Source of the DNA: Chryseobacterium cupriresistens
GTDB taxonomy: Bacteria > Bacteroidota > Bacteroidia > Flavobacteriales > Weeksellaceae
Assembly: GCF_046614675.1 (NCBI RefSeq)
Contig: NZ_JBKKJT010000001.1
Location: 434,001 to 498,000, forward strand
Length of the DNA: 64,000 nucleotides
Direction: 5' to 3'
The notes beneath the pieces were generated by a model that was not told where the DNA came from, ran no database searches, and was given only the letters and a program-made list of their open reading frames with translations. Each line of letters starts with the position of its first letter. Position 1 is the first letter of the stretch. Positions 31,205 through 41,682 of this stretch are shown here, piece by piece. The translations under genes were made by a program, and so were the position numbers.

Positions 31205-34200
31205 TTACTCCCTGTTTTTGATCAAAAGCCATCCGTTGTAGATTCTTCCGTCAGAAACTTTTATGGTATACCAGTAATTTCCTGTAGAAATAGGATGGGA
31301 CTCATATCTCCCGTCCCACTGGAAAGGTTTATTTCTGATAATCTCTTTGTAGATTACAGCACCTCTTCTGTCATATAAACTTACTTCTGTTCCCGGATAG
31401 TTTTCCAATCCTGCTATTCTCCACGCATCATTGATTCCATCTCCGTTAGGACTGATGGCATTGGGAATATTGAATATCGAGAAGTTTTTCTGTCCGATAA
31501 TACATCCGGATTTTGTTCTCACATAAACGGTGTATTCTCCCATACTTAAATTGGTGAAAATGTTGGAATCCTGCCATGTGAAATTATTTAAAGAAAATTC
31601 AAAGTTTCCGCTCTGAGAAAGAATAACGGTCGCTGTATTGTTCGTGATATTGACAGAAACAATATGTGCTAAAACAGAATAGCTTACCTGAGTTGAACTT
31701 GTATTTTCACATCCGAAAATATTGGCCACTTTTACAGTATACGTTCCCGGAGTCGTTACAGTAATTGTTTGTGTGGTTGCTCCGGTATTCCATTCATAAG
31801 AATTAAATCCTGGCCCTGCATCCAGAACAACAGACTTTCCTTCACAAAAATCAAGCTTATCAGGAAGTAGAACAAAAGGTTTTGGATTTAGGGTAAGACT
31901 TAACCGGACTCCTTTGAAACATCCGTCAGGCGTTGCTACTCTTACGTGAATAAGTATTGTTCCGGTATTCAATACGTAAGCTGAAGGATTGGCAATAGGG
32001 TTGCCTGCAGTATCAGTGTAGGTAAAAATATAACCGGCCGGATTATTAATAATACTGGCTTCATAAGAATGAAGATCGACAGTCATTGAATTTGCGGTAG
32101 TTGAATTACATAAAACCTGTGTTACATCTTTTGCAGGAACATTATCCGTAGACAGAGTTACTGTTATTGCCAGTTTTTCAGATTCACAGTTGTTTAAAGT
32201 TTGCGTTACAAAATAGATTTGTCCGCTTACCAGAGGAGTTGACATTGGAATTACATTTCCTGCTGCATTATAAAATTTAAGAGCAGTTCCCGTTACAACC
32301 AGTTTTTCTAAAGTAGGGTTGGCAGAAGCACAAAAATCCTGATTTACATTGGCTGTTGGTTTAGGAGTTGTATTTACGGTTACCTGAATGGCTGTTTTAT
32401 TACTTTCACAGCCATTAATAGTCTGAGAAGCATAATAGGTCTGTCCATTGATAAGAACAGTTGTTGCAGGTACAATATTTCCTGCCGCATCATACCATTT
32501 TATATTCTGACCTGTGATCTGGATGTCAGAGATTTTAGGATTATTGGTTGCGCAGAAAGTTTGCTGGGTATTAGCTGTTGTCGGAAGAGCTGTGGATGTC
32601 ACAATTACATTCTGGTTCTGAGTAGCGGTATTTCCATTTCCGTCGTTATAAGTCCAGTGGATAATATAGTTTCCGGGGCTTGAATAAGATAAAGGATCTG
32701 TTGTTGTTGCGCTAATTGCTCCCGCGCAGTTATCGGTAGCGGTAGGAATAGTAGCAACCATTGTATGACAGTCTCCTGTAATGTCTGCCAGCAGAGTAAC
32801 ATCAGGAACCGGAGCCGCATTGTCACCTACAATCACGTTTACTGTAAAAGTCCCGTCACAAGCGCCAGATCCTGAAACCTGGCATACATAAGATCCTGCC
32901 TGAGTAACTGTCGCATTTGGAATAGTAGGGTTTTGCTCGTTGGATGTGAAACCATTTGGCCCGGTCCAGCTATATACTGTTCCTCCGGTAGCGCTGAGTT
33001 GAATTATCCCATTAGGACATACCGGAGAATTAGAAGTAACAACCGCTGCAGAGGTACAATCCTGAAATTTAGCAATGAAAATATCATTTCCACCACCTGG
33101 CGACTGTTGAAAGGTTCCCGGTGTTGCAATACCAGCTGAATTCCCACTTGACATGCCTGTCAGATAAATGGCACCTTCATCATCTTTTGTCGCCTCTCCC
33201 TGTTGCGTTGCACCGTTTCCTGTATAATAGGTTCCCCATTCTTTTACATCATTCTGATTGTATTTAATTAAAAATGTAGAAATATACATTGCGGGCATTC
33301 CCATGTAGGCACCCGGAGTAGAGATGTCAGGCTGCCCGCTGGAATGCAGTCCTGTAAAAAAAACGTTTCCGTTATTATCAGGATAAGCCAACAGCTGGAA
33401 TGAGCCTGTAAAGTTAAAATAGCTTTTGCTAATCGCATTCGTAGTTAAATTTACCCTCCATATTCCAGGCTGCCCCATTGGAAAATCGGTAGTTGAATAT
33501 CTTCCCGGAAGAATTAAAGTATTATTTACAATTCTGGCTTTCCATATCTGTTCCGAACCACTGTTTCCATAATAGCTTGATCTCAGAATTGAAGTTCCTG
33601 ATTTTGAAATCTTAAGGTATAGTCCGTCTGATTCCCCGCCTTTTAACGGTTGAAAAGCATTGTTCATAGGGATTGCAGAAGATTGTGTTGCTCCAATTAT
33701 TTCAAGGTTATCGCTTGAGGAGAGAATTTGGAAAATGGAAGTAGAACCGTCACTTCTTCCAAAGTAAGTAGCCCAATCGACATTCCCTGTTGTTGAATTC
33801 AGAGATGCCAGAATACCGTCTGTATACCCGATCGGTGTTGATTTTGCAGGCTGCATGGCGTTAACAGTCGGAAAGTCAGCACTGAAAGAATCACCACCAA
33901 TGTATACATGATTTTGACTGTAGGAAACAGTATAGAGTTTATTCTGCCTGCTTGAAGAAAACTCTTTTTCAAAAGCAAAACTTCCGTTATTATTAAACTT
34001 TACCAAAACAATATTTTCATTATATTGTGCTCTTTGAACGGTTCCGCCTGCATAAATATTAAAACTTTCATCAAAATCTACATCTGCAAATCCGTCATTC
34101 ATTCCGAAACCATAGTAGGTTCCCCAAAGCCTCTGCCCGGTTTTGGTCAGTTTCATCAGGAATGCGTCAAGAGCGCCGGCAACATTTTGCTGATAGGTTC

Positions 34201-35116
34201 CGGAAGTAGCGAAGTTTGTGGTACTGGTAGTGGTTCCGAAAACATAGCCCTTACTCTGAAGATCTGTTTTTATCCTGCCGTAATCTTCTCCGTATCCTCC
34301 TGCATAGCTTCCCCATATTCTTGTGGGTACCGGATCTATTACAATGGTCTTGTCAGAAGTATTTACAGGAGCGGCAAATCCAAAAGTATGGTCTCCAAGA
34401 TCCTTAAAAGAAACTTCAATATTTTTTTTGGTATTTCCGGCAATCCAGCTGTTAGGAATATCTTCATAGATTTCCCCAAACCGCACATTCATGGTGAGCC
34501 TACCATTGTTTATTAAAGTAGGAGCTCCATTAAATTTCATTTGTATGTCTGAAATTTTTCCACCAGGATTGATGATGAAATTATATTCGATGGGTTTTAA
34601 AGTATCGTTAGGTTTAAAGAATACCAAATCTATATGAGGGTATATATTCTTATAGCGGATTTTTTGATATCGGTGAACATTACTAATGCCTTTTGGATTA
34701 TCTGGAAGGTTATAATAGTTATCATAATCCGGAGATCGGCCTTCTGCAGTAATTGTTGATTGGGTATTGGAATTCACGAGATCAATATCTACCCTGTGAA
34801 TCAGCTTTTCATAAATATATTCACGGATATGATACTGATCTGGTACTGAAAGCGCATTTTTTTCCTTTTTTGAAAAATCAGGATTACTGGTTTTCTTTAT
34901 TTCGTAAATATCGTAAGAAAATCCTCCGGTTCGAAGCTGTACATTAAGACCGTTTGAATGGAAAAGGTATCGTACATCTTGATTTACCTTCCCGTTCTGA
35001 TCCGTAATCTGACCTTTGTTTTCATAAAAATAATAGGAGTTGTTTTCAGAAACTTTTATCTGTGAAAATAGAAGTACCGCGCTCAATAGTGAGAACAGTG
35101 AAAGAATTTTCTTCAT
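31205..35116 (-). CDS. Large secreted multi-domain protein with type B (gliding-motility) sorting domain
   Basis: 1303 residues. Signal peptide (MKKILSLFSLLSAVLLFSQ); an N-terminal domain (about 20-260) as in the DUF7948 family (YYFYENKGQITDQNGKVN, KIRYKNIYPHIDLVFF); beta-propeller-like SBBP repeats (about 265-690: RIWGSYAGGYGEDYG, DAFLMKLTKTGQRLWGTYYG, NVDWATYFG); an Ig-like stretch with SPVCPNGIIQLSATGG; several repeats of TQQTFCATNNPKISDIQI-type; and a C-terminal type B sorting domain (about 1215-1303: NAISPNGDGINDAWRIAGLE, GNYWYTIKVSDGR). It should be exported by the type IX system to the surface or medium. No catalytic motif was seen, so adhesion or structural roles are possible. Confidence 0.9.
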   Translation of the reverse strand: MKKILSLFSLLSAVLLFSQIKVSENNSYYFYENKGQITDQNGKVNQDVRYLFHSNGLNVQLRTGGFSYDIYEIKKTSNPDFSKKEKNALSVPDQYHIREYIYEKLIHRVDIDLVNSNTQSTITAEGRSPDYDNYYNLPDNPKGISNVHRYQKIRYKNIYPHIDLVFFKPNDTLKPIEYNFIINPGGKISDIQMKFNGAPTLINNGRLTMNVRFGEIYEDIPNSWIAGNTKKNIEVSFKDLGDHTFGFAAPVNTSDKTIVIDPVPTRIWGSYAGGYGEDYGRIKTDLQSKGYVFGTTTSTTNFATSGTYQQNVAGALDAFLMKLTKTGQRLWGTYYGFGMNDGFADVDFDESFNIYAGGTVQRAQYNENIVLVKFNNNGSFAFEKEFSSSRQNKLYTVSYSQNHVYIGGDSFSADFPTVNAMQPAKSTPIGYTDGILASLNSTTGNVDWATYFGRSDGSTSIFQILSSSDNLEIIGATQSSAIPMNNAFQPLKGGESDGLYLKISKSGTSILRSSYYGNSGSEQIWKARIVNNTLILPGRYSTTDFPMGQPGIWRVNLTTNAISKSYFNFTGSFQLLAYPDNNGNVFFTGLHSSGQPDISTPGAYMGMPAMYISTFLIKYNQNDVKEWGTYYTGNGATQQGEATKDDEGAIYLTGMSSGNSAGIATPGTFQQSPGGGNDIFIAKFQDCTSAAVVTSNSPVCPNGIIQLSATGGTVYSWTGPNGFTSNEQNPTIPNATVTQAGSYVCQVSGSGACDGTFTVNVIVGDNAAPVPDVTLLADITGDCHTMVATIPTATDNCAGAISATTTDPLSYSSPGNYIIHWTYNDGNGNTATQNQNVIVTSTALPTTANTQQTFCATNNPKISDIQITGQNIKWYDAAGNIVPATTVLINGQTYYASQTINGCESNKTAIQVTVNTTPKPTANVNQDFCASANPTLEKLVVTGTALKFYNAAGNVIPMSTPLVSGQIYFVTQTLNNCESEKLAITVTLSTDNVPAKDVTQVLCNSTTANSMTVDLHSYEASIINNPAGYIFTYTDTAGNPIANPSAYVLNTGTILIHVRVATPDGCFKGVRLSLTLNPKPFVLLPDKLDFCEGKSVVLDAGPGFNSYEWNTGATTQTITVTTPGTYTVKVANIFGCENTSSTQVSYSVLAHIVSVNITNNTATVILSQSGNFEFSLNNFTWQDSNIFTNLSMGEYTVYVRTKSGCIIGQKNFSIFNIPNAISPNGDGINDAWRIAGLENYPGTEVSLYDRRGAVIYKEIIRNKPFQWDGRYESHPISTGNYWYTIKVSDGRIYNGWLLIKNRE

Positions 35117-35210
35117 CAGTTATTAATTTTTGCGGCAAAGATATAAAAATAGCTTTCTTATTGAATAATAAGTAATCGTAAACTTTCATTCACAAACATG
35201 ATGGATGTCA

Positions 35211-35300
35211 TGACATTTTTGTTTAATATTTTTGTTTAACAATTTTGTCAAAAATAATTTTTACTATAAATTTGCACAAATTTGTTTAACAAAAATGTCA
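35211..35300 (+). promoter_or_regulatory. TetR operator copies around the efflux-operon promoter
   Basis: The promoter is TTG at 35245-35247, 19 bases, TAAATTTG at 35267-35274. Three copies of one word surround it: TGACATTTTTGTTTAA (35211-35226, inverted), TTTAACAATTTTGTCA (35235-35250, over the -33 element) and TTTAACAAAAATGTCA (35285-35300, over the tetR start codon). The first two face each other as an inverted repeat. This is what an autoregulating TetR-type repressor would need. Confidence 0.7.
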
Positions 35301-35888
35301 AATCAAGCAAAAAAAGACCAAACACAGGAATTAATCAAGGAGACAGCGAAGAATTTATTCTTTGTGAAAGGAAAGTTTGATGCTACTACGCAGGAGATTG
35401 CAGATGAAGCAGGAGTGAACAGAACCCTTATTAATTATTATTTCCGTTCAAGAGATAAGCTTATCCAGATCATCTTTGATGAAGCCCAAAGAGTAGAACA
35501 GGAAAAATCGAAGATCATTCAGAATTCAGCTCTTCCTTTTAAAGAGAAGATCAGCAAATTTATAGAAAGCAGTCTTTCCACAAGCCTTCAGTATCCATAT
35601 CTGGAAACGTATATCGTGTCACAGATCAATAAAGGAACCTGCCATCACAGAGAAATTGAGGAAGATATCCTGAACGATATGTACAAGGATATTGAAAAAG
35701 AAATGGAATTGGGAAATATTGAGAAAATGGCACCAGTTCAGTTTATTCTGAATATGGTTTCGCTACTGGTATTTCCTAGTGCTATAAGACCATTATTCAT
35801 GGAGAATCTATTAATTAATGATGAAGAATATGATAAGATTATTTCTGAACGAAAAGAAATTATTATCAATATGTTGTTCAAAAACTAA
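35295..35888 (+). CDS. TetR/AcrR-family repressor of the RND efflux operon
   Basis: 197 residues from MSNQAKKDQTQE. The frame extends 21 codons upstream, but that part overlaps the promoter and operators, so the internal ATG is chosen. The N-terminal TetR helix-turn-helix is clear (TTQEIADEAGVNRTLINYYFRSRDKLIQIIF, about 31-61); the C-terminal ligand domain is divergent. It starts the transcription unit with tolC-, MFP- and RND-type genes following, with an 88-base gap to the first. It probably represses the unit until a toxic ligand binds. Confidence 0.9.
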   Translation: MSNQAKKDQTQELIKETAKNLFFVKGKFDATTQEIADEAGVNRTLINYYFRSRDKLIQIIFDEAQRVEQEKSKIIQNSALPFKEKISKFIESSLSTSLQYPYLETYIVSQINKGTCHHREIEEDILNDMYKDIEKEMELGNIEKMAPVQFILNMVSLLVFPSAIRPLFMENLLINDEEYDKIISERKEIIINMLFKN

Positions 35889-35976
35889 AAAAACTAAAGT
35901 ATTTCTGAAAATGATTCGTCAAATAGAAATAAATAATGAATGAAAATTAAATAAAAAATAAACGAAGTATAAAATT

Positions 35977-37329
35977 ATGAATAGAAAACGTATAACTGCT
36001 ACAAAGCTAAAAATTGGGATAGCTTCAGCATTTATGATTTTCGGCTCTACCCTGATGTCTGCCCAGCAGCAGGTTTCCCTGCAGGAAGCAATTAAACAGG
36101 CACTTCAAAATAAAGCAGAAGCTAAAAAAGCTGCTTTACAGGTGAAAAAAGCCGAATACAAGATTGATGAAGCCAGAGCCGGTGCCCTTCCTCAGGTCAG
36201 TGCTACGGCAGGTTTAACCTATAATCCGATTATTCAGGAATCTTTGCTGGAATTTGGAGGAGAGAAAATCAGAGCTCAGTTTGGGCAGCCTTGGGGTTCA
36301 ACAGCTTCTGTACAACTTCAGCAGGCGATTTTTGATCAGAGAGTCTTTACAGGATTGAAAGCTGCAAAGTCAACTAGAGAGTTTTATGTACTGAATGCTC
36401 AGTTAACCAATGAACAGATTATTGAAAATGTTGCAACAGCTTATTATCAGGTGTTCGTACAGGAGGAAAACCTTAAAACGGTAACAGCCAGCTATGCCAA
36501 TACTGAAAAAGTAAGAAATGTTATTAAAAGTTTGGTTGATAACGGTTTGGCAAAAGCAATCGATTTGGACAGAACCAATGTTCAGCTTACCAATATCGGT
36601 TCCAACAAGCAGGCTTTAATCAACTCTGTGGAGCTTTCAAAAAATGCCCTGAAGTTTTATATGGGAATCCCGATTTCTACAGACATCGAGCTTGAAGAAA
36701 AACAAATCGAACCAAAACCTGAGCTGATTGCGAGCAACGTAAATCTTAATGATCGTACAGAGCTTAAAGTTTTAAATAAAAACAGGGAACTTTTGGTTTT
36801 CAATAAAAAAGCGACTGAAGCTTATCTTTATCCATCAGTAAATCTTACGGCGAACTACGGATGGGGAGCTAACGGAGCAAAATTCCCATTGACCAATGGC
36901 CTTAGTAAAGGCGTTCTCTGGAGCGATTTTTCAGCAATTGGTTTGAATGTCAATATTCCTATTTTCACGGGTGGAGCTACCAAAGCGAAAATCAACCAGG
37001 CAGAAATTGATATTCAGGATCTTGATGTTGATATTGAAAACACTCAGCTGAGCTTAAGTTTAGATTATAAAAATGCCGTTACCAATATGGAAAATGCATT
37101 GATCAATCTCGAAAGCATGAAAGATAATGTAGGATTGGCAGAAAGAGTTCAGAAAAATACCCAGTCAAACTACCAGTATGGGCTGGCAACACTTACAGAA
37201 GTGCTGGATTCTGAAAATGCTCTTACGCAGGCAAAACAGAACTATTCCAATGCATTGCTGGATTATAAACAGGCAGAGATCAAGCTGATAAAAGCTAAGG
37301 GTGAACTAAACACACTACAAAACTTATAA
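35977..37329 (+). CDS. TolC-family outer-membrane efflux protein
   Basis: 450 residues with a signal peptide ending near TLMSAQ. Two OEP repeats are visible (about 30-230 and 240-450), rich in heptad-like helices (LQEAIKQALQNKAEAKKAALQVKKAEYKIDEARAGALPQVSATAG; YQYGLATLTEVLDSENALTQAKQNYSNALLDYKQAEIKLIKAKGEL). It forms the outer-membrane channel of the tripartite pump encoded by the next two genes, 9 bases downstream. No lipobox Cys. Confidence 0.92.
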   Translation: MNRKRITATKLKIGIASAFMIFGSTLMSAQQQVSLQEAIKQALQNKAEAKKAALQVKKAEYKIDEARAGALPQVSATAGLTYNPIIQESLLEFGGEKIRAQFGQPWGSTASVQLQQAIFDQRVFTGLKAAKSTREFYVLNAQLTNEQIIENVATAYYQVFVQEENLKTVTASYANTEKVRNVIKSLVDNGLAKAIDLDRTNVQLTNIGSNKQALINSVELSKNALKFYMGIPISTDIELEEKQIEPKPELIASNVNLNDRTELKVLNKNRELLVFNKKATEAYLYPSVNLTANYGWGANGAKFPLTNGLSKGVLWSDFSAIGLNVNIPIFTGGATKAKINQAEIDIQDLDVDIENTQLSLSLDYKNAVTNMENALINLESMKDNVGLAERVQKNTQSNYQYGLATLTEVLDSENALTQAKQNYSNALLDYKQAEIKLIKAKGELNTLQNL

Positions 37330-37338
37330 TAAACTAAA

Positions 37339-38400
37339 ATGAAAAAAACTTTAATATATATCATCGTAGCAGCTGTACTGGTTGGTTTAGCCGCTTACAA
37401 GATTGCCGGTAACAAAGAAAAACAGACGCAGGAAGTAAAAGAAGTTGCCAAGCAGGTAGATAAGATCAATGTTAATATTGTAACCGTTACAAGAGAAAAT
37501 ATTGATACAGACTACTCAGCCAACGGAACTTTTATTCCTAAGCAGGAAATGAACCAGTCTTCTGAAATATCAGGACGTATCGTAAGCGTTCTGGTAAAAG
37601 AGGGTTCAAGGGTAGGAGCAGGACAGGTTTTGGCAACGATCAAAAAAGATGCTATCGAAGTGGATGTTACCCAGGCTCAGAACAATCTACAGAATGCTAT
37701 TATTGATAACCAACGCTATGAGAACGCATATAAAACAGGCGGAGTTACAAAACAACAGCTTGACAACTCAAGACTACAGCTGAAAAATGCTCAGGCTGCA
37801 GTAAGAGCACAAGGTGTAAAAGTAAATGATACAAGCATCCGTGCAGGAATCAGCGGTACCATCAACAAGAAAATGGTTGAGCCCGGAACGGTGGTTTCTC
37901 CTGGAACATCGATGTTTGAAATCGTTAATATCAACAGTCTGAAACTATCTGTTTTGGTAGATGAAAGCCAGATCGGAAAAATCCAGTTAGGTCAGGAAGT
38001 TCCGATTAAAGTAAATGTTCTTCCGGAAGATTCTTTCGTAGGTAGAATTACTTTCATCGCTCCTAAAAGTGATGCTTCTCTGAATTTCCCTGTTGAAATC
38101 GAAGTACAAAACAGAGGAAACCTTAAGGCTGGTATGTATGCAACGGCTAAATTCAGTACAAACAATGGCGCAGAAACTCAGAATATGCTGACCGTTCCTG
38201 CAGAAGCGTTTGTTAACGGAGTAAGCTCAGGACAATTATTCGTTGTCCAGAATGGTGTTGCTAAATTGATCAAAGTAACCATCGGAAAAGTTTACGGAGA
38301 TAAAGTTCAGATTTTAAGCGGATTGAATGGAGGAGAGCAGGTGGTTACCAGCGGACAGATCAACCTGGACAACGGATCTAAAGTGAACATTATAAAGTAG
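37339..38400 (+). CDS. RND efflux periplasmic adaptor (membrane fusion protein)
   Basis: 353 residues with an N-terminal membrane anchor (LIYIIVAAVLVGLAAYKIAG), not a lipoprotein signal. The lipoyl domain halves (EISGRIVSVLVKEGSRVGAGQVLATI, about 77-102; IRAGISGTINKKMVEPGTVVSPGTSMFEI), a short helical hairpin (DVTQAQNNLQNAIIDNQRYENAYKTGG...LQLKNAQAAV) and beta-barrel domain are in the usual order. It links the RND permease to the TolC-type channel. Seven bases separate it from the permease gene. Confidence 0.93.
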   Translation: MKKTLIYIIVAAVLVGLAAYKIAGNKEKQTQEVKEVAKQVDKINVNIVTVTRENIDTDYSANGTFIPKQEMNQSSEISGRIVSVLVKEGSRVGAGQVLATIKKDAIEVDVTQAQNNLQNAIIDNQRYENAYKTGGVTKQQLDNSRLQLKNAQAAVRAQGVKVNDTSIRAGISGTINKKMVEPGTVVSPGTSMFEIVNINSLKLSVLVDESQIGKIQLGQEVPIKVNVLPEDSFVGRITFIAPKSDASLNFPVEIEVQNRGNLKAGMYATAKFSTNNGAETQNMLTVPAEAFVNGVSSGQLFVVQNGVAKLIKVTIGKVYGDKVQILSGLNGGEQVVTSGQINLDNGSKVNIIK

Positions 38401-38407
38401 CAGATCT

Positions 38408-41400
38408 ATGAAGTTAGCAGAAATATCGATCAAAAGACCCTCGCTGGTAATTGTATTGTTTACAATTCTCACGTTGGGAGGTATCCTGAGTTATACACTC
38501 ATGGGATACGAATTGATTCCAAAGTTTGAAACCAACATGGTAACCATTTCTACGGTCTATCCTGGAGCTTCGCCTGCAGAGGTGGAAACCTCCGTGACCC
38601 GAAAGATTGAAGATGCCGTAGGTTCTTTGGAAAACGTTAAAAAAGTAGAATCTTCTTCATACGAAAGCTTATCCGTAATCATGGTTCAGCTGAACGATGG
38701 AGCCGATGTAGATTACGCTTTGAATGATGCACAGAGAAAGGTAAATGCGATTCTGGCAGACCTTCCGGAAGATGTAAAAGCACCGTCTCTGAATAAATTC
38801 TCCTTAGATGATTTACCGATTATCACGATGAGTATTTCATCGGATAAACTGAACAGTAAGGACCTTTATGACTTATTGGATAAAAAGATTGAACCTATTT
38901 TCTCCCGTGTAAATGGGGTAGCTCAGGTGGACCTTGTAGGTGGACAGGAAAGAGAAATTCAGGTAAATCTTGATGAGAAAAAATTACAGGGGTACGGACT
39001 TTCAATCGGAGACGTGCAACAGGCCATTCTTTCATCAAACTTAGATTTCCCTACAGGAAGTTTGAAAACGAGAACTACAAAATCTACGATCAGACTTTCA
39101 GGAAAGTATAAATCTACAGAGGAAATGAACAACCTTGTTGTTTCCAATAAAAATGGAGCTCAGGTACGTTTATCTGATATTGCAACCGTTTTCGACTCTC
39201 AGAAAGATGTTGAAAAAGTAGCGAGATTCAATCAGTTTCCTACGATTTTGATGCAGGTTAAGAAACAATCTGATGCCAATGCGGTAGCAGTATCTGAAAG
39301 TGTTCAAAAGACCATTAAAACAGTAGAAGAAGCCTATAAAGTTCAGGGAGTAAAAGTGAAAATCGTAAACGATACAACAGAATTTACTCTTGAATCTGCC
39401 AACCACGTTATTTTCGACTTATTCTTAGCGATTATCCTCGTGGCAATTGTAATGTTACTATTCCTTCACAGTATCAGAAACGCATTCATCGTAATGGTTT
39501 CTATCCCGGCTTCATTGGTGGCAGCGTTCATCGGAATGAACCTGATGGGATATACTTTGAACTTAATGAGTTTACTTGGACTTTCACTTGTGGTAGGGAT
39601 CCTGGTGGATGACGCGATTGTAGTACTGGAAAACATTTACCGTCACATGGAGATGGGTAAAAGTAAGATCAGAGCAGCGTATGACGGAGCTTCAGAGATC
39701 GGATTTACCGTTGCTGCGATTACCTTGGTAATTGTGGTGGTATTCTTACCGATCGCGATGAGTTCAGGTCTTGTAGCCAACATCCTTGCCCAGTTCTGCG
39801 TCACGGTAGTTATTGCCACCTTGTTATCATTATTGGCTTCATTTACCATTATTCCTTGGTTATCATCAAGATTCGGTAAACTGGAACATTTAACAGGGAA
39901 AAACTGGTTCGAGAAATTCATTCTTTGGTTTGAAGGATTAATAGACAAGTTTACACACTGGATCACAGGAATCCTTGAATGGTGTCTGAAAACGACGTTA
40001 AGAAGAATTTCAACAGTGGTAATCACATTCATTGTTTTAATCAGTTCATTCATGCTGGTAGCATTCGGGTTTATCGGAGGAGAGTTCTTCCCACCAATCG
40101 ACCGTGGCCAGTTCCTGGTACAAATGGAATTGTCAAAAGATGCAACCGTTGAGAAGACAAACCAGTTAACGTTAGAAGTTGAGAAATTCTTAAGAAATGA
40201 TAAAGATGTTGTAGATCTTATCACAACAGTCGGACAACAGTCTACTGGTTTTGGTGGTGCTCAGGCAACTACTTACCAATCTGAGGTTCAGGTGAACTTA
40301 ACTGATAAGTCTGAACGTTCTGAAAGTACCAACATCAAAGCTGCAAAAATAAAAAGACAGCTGGAAGAGAAATTCACAGGAGTTGAGTTTAAAACGGCTC
40401 CAATCGGTATCATGGGTGCGGAAAATGCTCCTATTGAAATGGTAGTAACAGGACCGGATAACGCTACAGCAGTGAAAGAAGCAACAAGAATCCTTGAGCT
40501 ATTGAAAAAAGTTCCTGGAGCAGTAGACGCCGAATTATCAACCGATACAGGTAGCCCTGAAGTTCAGGTAAGTATCGACAGAGATAAAATGGCAGCTTTA
40601 GGCCTGAATCTTTCAAGTGTAGGACAGACGATGCAGACCGCATTCAACGGAAATACAGACGGAAAATTCAGAGCGGGAGAATATGAATATGATATTAATA
40701 TCCGTTTCGGTGATGTGAACAGACAATCTATTGATGACGTTAAAAACCTTATGTTTACAAACCCTCAGGGGCAGCAGGTTCGTTTAAGTCAGTTTGCTAA
40801 TGTGGAAATGGGTTCAGGACCGAGTTTGCTTGAACGTAGAGATAAATCTCCTTCTGTAAAAGTAAGAGCGAAAGCTGTTGGTAGACCGGTAGGGGACGTA
40901 GCGAATGAATGGGCAAACCAGTTCATGAACAGCGATAAAAAGCCTGTAGGTGTAGATTACATCTGGAGTGGAGATATGGAGAACCAGCAGGAAGGTTTCG
41001 GTACATTGGGAATTGCATTATTGGCAGCTATCGTATTGGTATACCTGGTGATGGTTTCACTATATGACAGTTTTGTATATCCTTTCGTGGTATTGTTCTC
41101 AATCCCGTTGGCGATGATCGGGGTAATGGTTATCCTTGCCTTAACAGCCAACTCGCTGAACATTTTCACCATGTTGGGTATGATTATGTTGATTGGTCTG
41201 GTAGCGAAGAATGCGATCCTTATCGTTGACTTTACGAATGCAAGAAAAGCAGCTGGTGCCAATACTCACGATGCCTTGGTACAGGCGAACCACGCACGTC
41301 TTCGTCCGATCCTGATGACCACCATTGCGATGATCTTCGGTATGTTACCGATCGCATTGGCAACAGGGGCCGGAGCAGAGATGAACAAAGGTCTTGCATG

Positions 41401-41596
41401 GGTAGTAATCGGTGGTCTGACATCGTCACTATTCCTTACCCTGATCATTGTACCGGTAGTATATTCATTATTTGACTCTCTTTTAAGAAGAATGGGACAA
41501 CATAAGAAAGTAGACTACGAAGCTGAAATGAAAGCAGATTACGTACACAGAGAATTGAATGAAGACGGATTTACTCCGAAGCATTTAGACAAATAA
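38408..41596 (+). CDS. RND efflux permease, HAE1-type (AcrB/MexB-like)
   Basis: 1062 residues, the usual size of AcrB-type pumps. Duplicated layout: TM1 after MKLAEISIKRPSLVIVL, a porter loop, then TM helices 2-6 (about 335-500), a second porter loop (about 560-880) and final helices. The proton-relay aspartates are in VVGILVDDAIVVLENIYR (about 398-400). Substrates may be drugs, dyes or detergents; some relatives export fatty-acid or siderophore products. The local TetR gene is the likely control. Confidence 0.95.
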   Translation: MKLAEISIKRPSLVIVLFTILTLGGILSYTLMGYELIPKFETNMVTISTVYPGASPAEVETSVTRKIEDAVGSLENVKKVESSSYESLSVIMVQLNDGADVDYALNDAQRKVNAILADLPEDVKAPSLNKFSLDDLPIITMSISSDKLNSKDLYDLLDKKIEPIFSRVNGVAQVDLVGGQEREIQVNLDEKKLQGYGLSIGDVQQAILSSNLDFPTGSLKTRTTKSTIRLSGKYKSTEEMNNLVVSNKNGAQVRLSDIATVFDSQKDVEKVARFNQFPTILMQVKKQSDANAVAVSESVQKTIKTVEEAYKVQGVKVKIVNDTTEFTLESANHVIFDLFLAIILVAIVMLLFLHSIRNAFIVMVSIPASLVAAFIGMNLMGYTLNLMSLLGLSLVVGILVDDAIVVLENIYRHMEMGKSKIRAAYDGASEIGFTVAAITLVIVVVFLPIAMSSGLVANILAQFCVTVVIATLLSLLASFTIIPWLSSRFGKLEHLTGKNWFEKFILWFEGLIDKFTHWITGILEWCLKTTLRRISTVVITFIVLISSFMLVAFGFIGGEFFPPIDRGQFLVQMELSKDATVEKTNQLTLEVEKFLRNDKDVVDLITTVGQQSTGFGGAQATTYQSEVQVNLTDKSERSESTNIKAAKIKRQLEEKFTGVEFKTAPIGIMGAENAPIEMVVTGPDNATAVKEATRILELLKKVPGAVDAELSTDTGSPEVQVSIDRDKMAALGLNLSSVGQTMQTAFNGNTDGKFRAGEYEYDINIRFGDVNRQSIDDVKNLMFTNPQGQQVRLSQFANVEMGSGPSLLERRDKSPSVKVRAKAVGRPVGDVANEWANQFMNSDKKPVGVDYIWSGDMENQQEGFGTLGIALLAAIVLVYLVMVSLYDSFVYPFVVLFSIPLAMIGVMVILALTANSLNIFTMLGMIMLIGLVAKNAILIVDFTNARKAAGANTHDALVQANHARLRPILMTTIAMIFGMLPIALATGAGAEMNKGLAWVVIGGLTSSLFLTLIIVPVVYSLFDSLLRRMGQHKKVDYEAEMKADYVHRELNEDGFTPKHLDK

Positions 41597-41616
41597 ATTA
41601 AACCTTTAATTAACCG

Positions 41617-41648
41617 AAAGCGCCTCAGATTTCCTGAGGCGCTTTTTG
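41617..41648 (+). terminator. Terminator of the efflux operon
   Basis: AAAGCGCCTCAG pairs with CTGAGGCGCTTT around a 5-base loop and ends in five Ts. Confidence 0.9.
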
Positions 41649-41682
41649 TTGGTAAATAATATTCAGGATTTGGGCTATATAG

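Noticed and set aside
35232..35294. Longer N-terminus of the TetR regulator
   Set aside because: It would translate the promoter and operator words; the family begins at the ATG at 35295.
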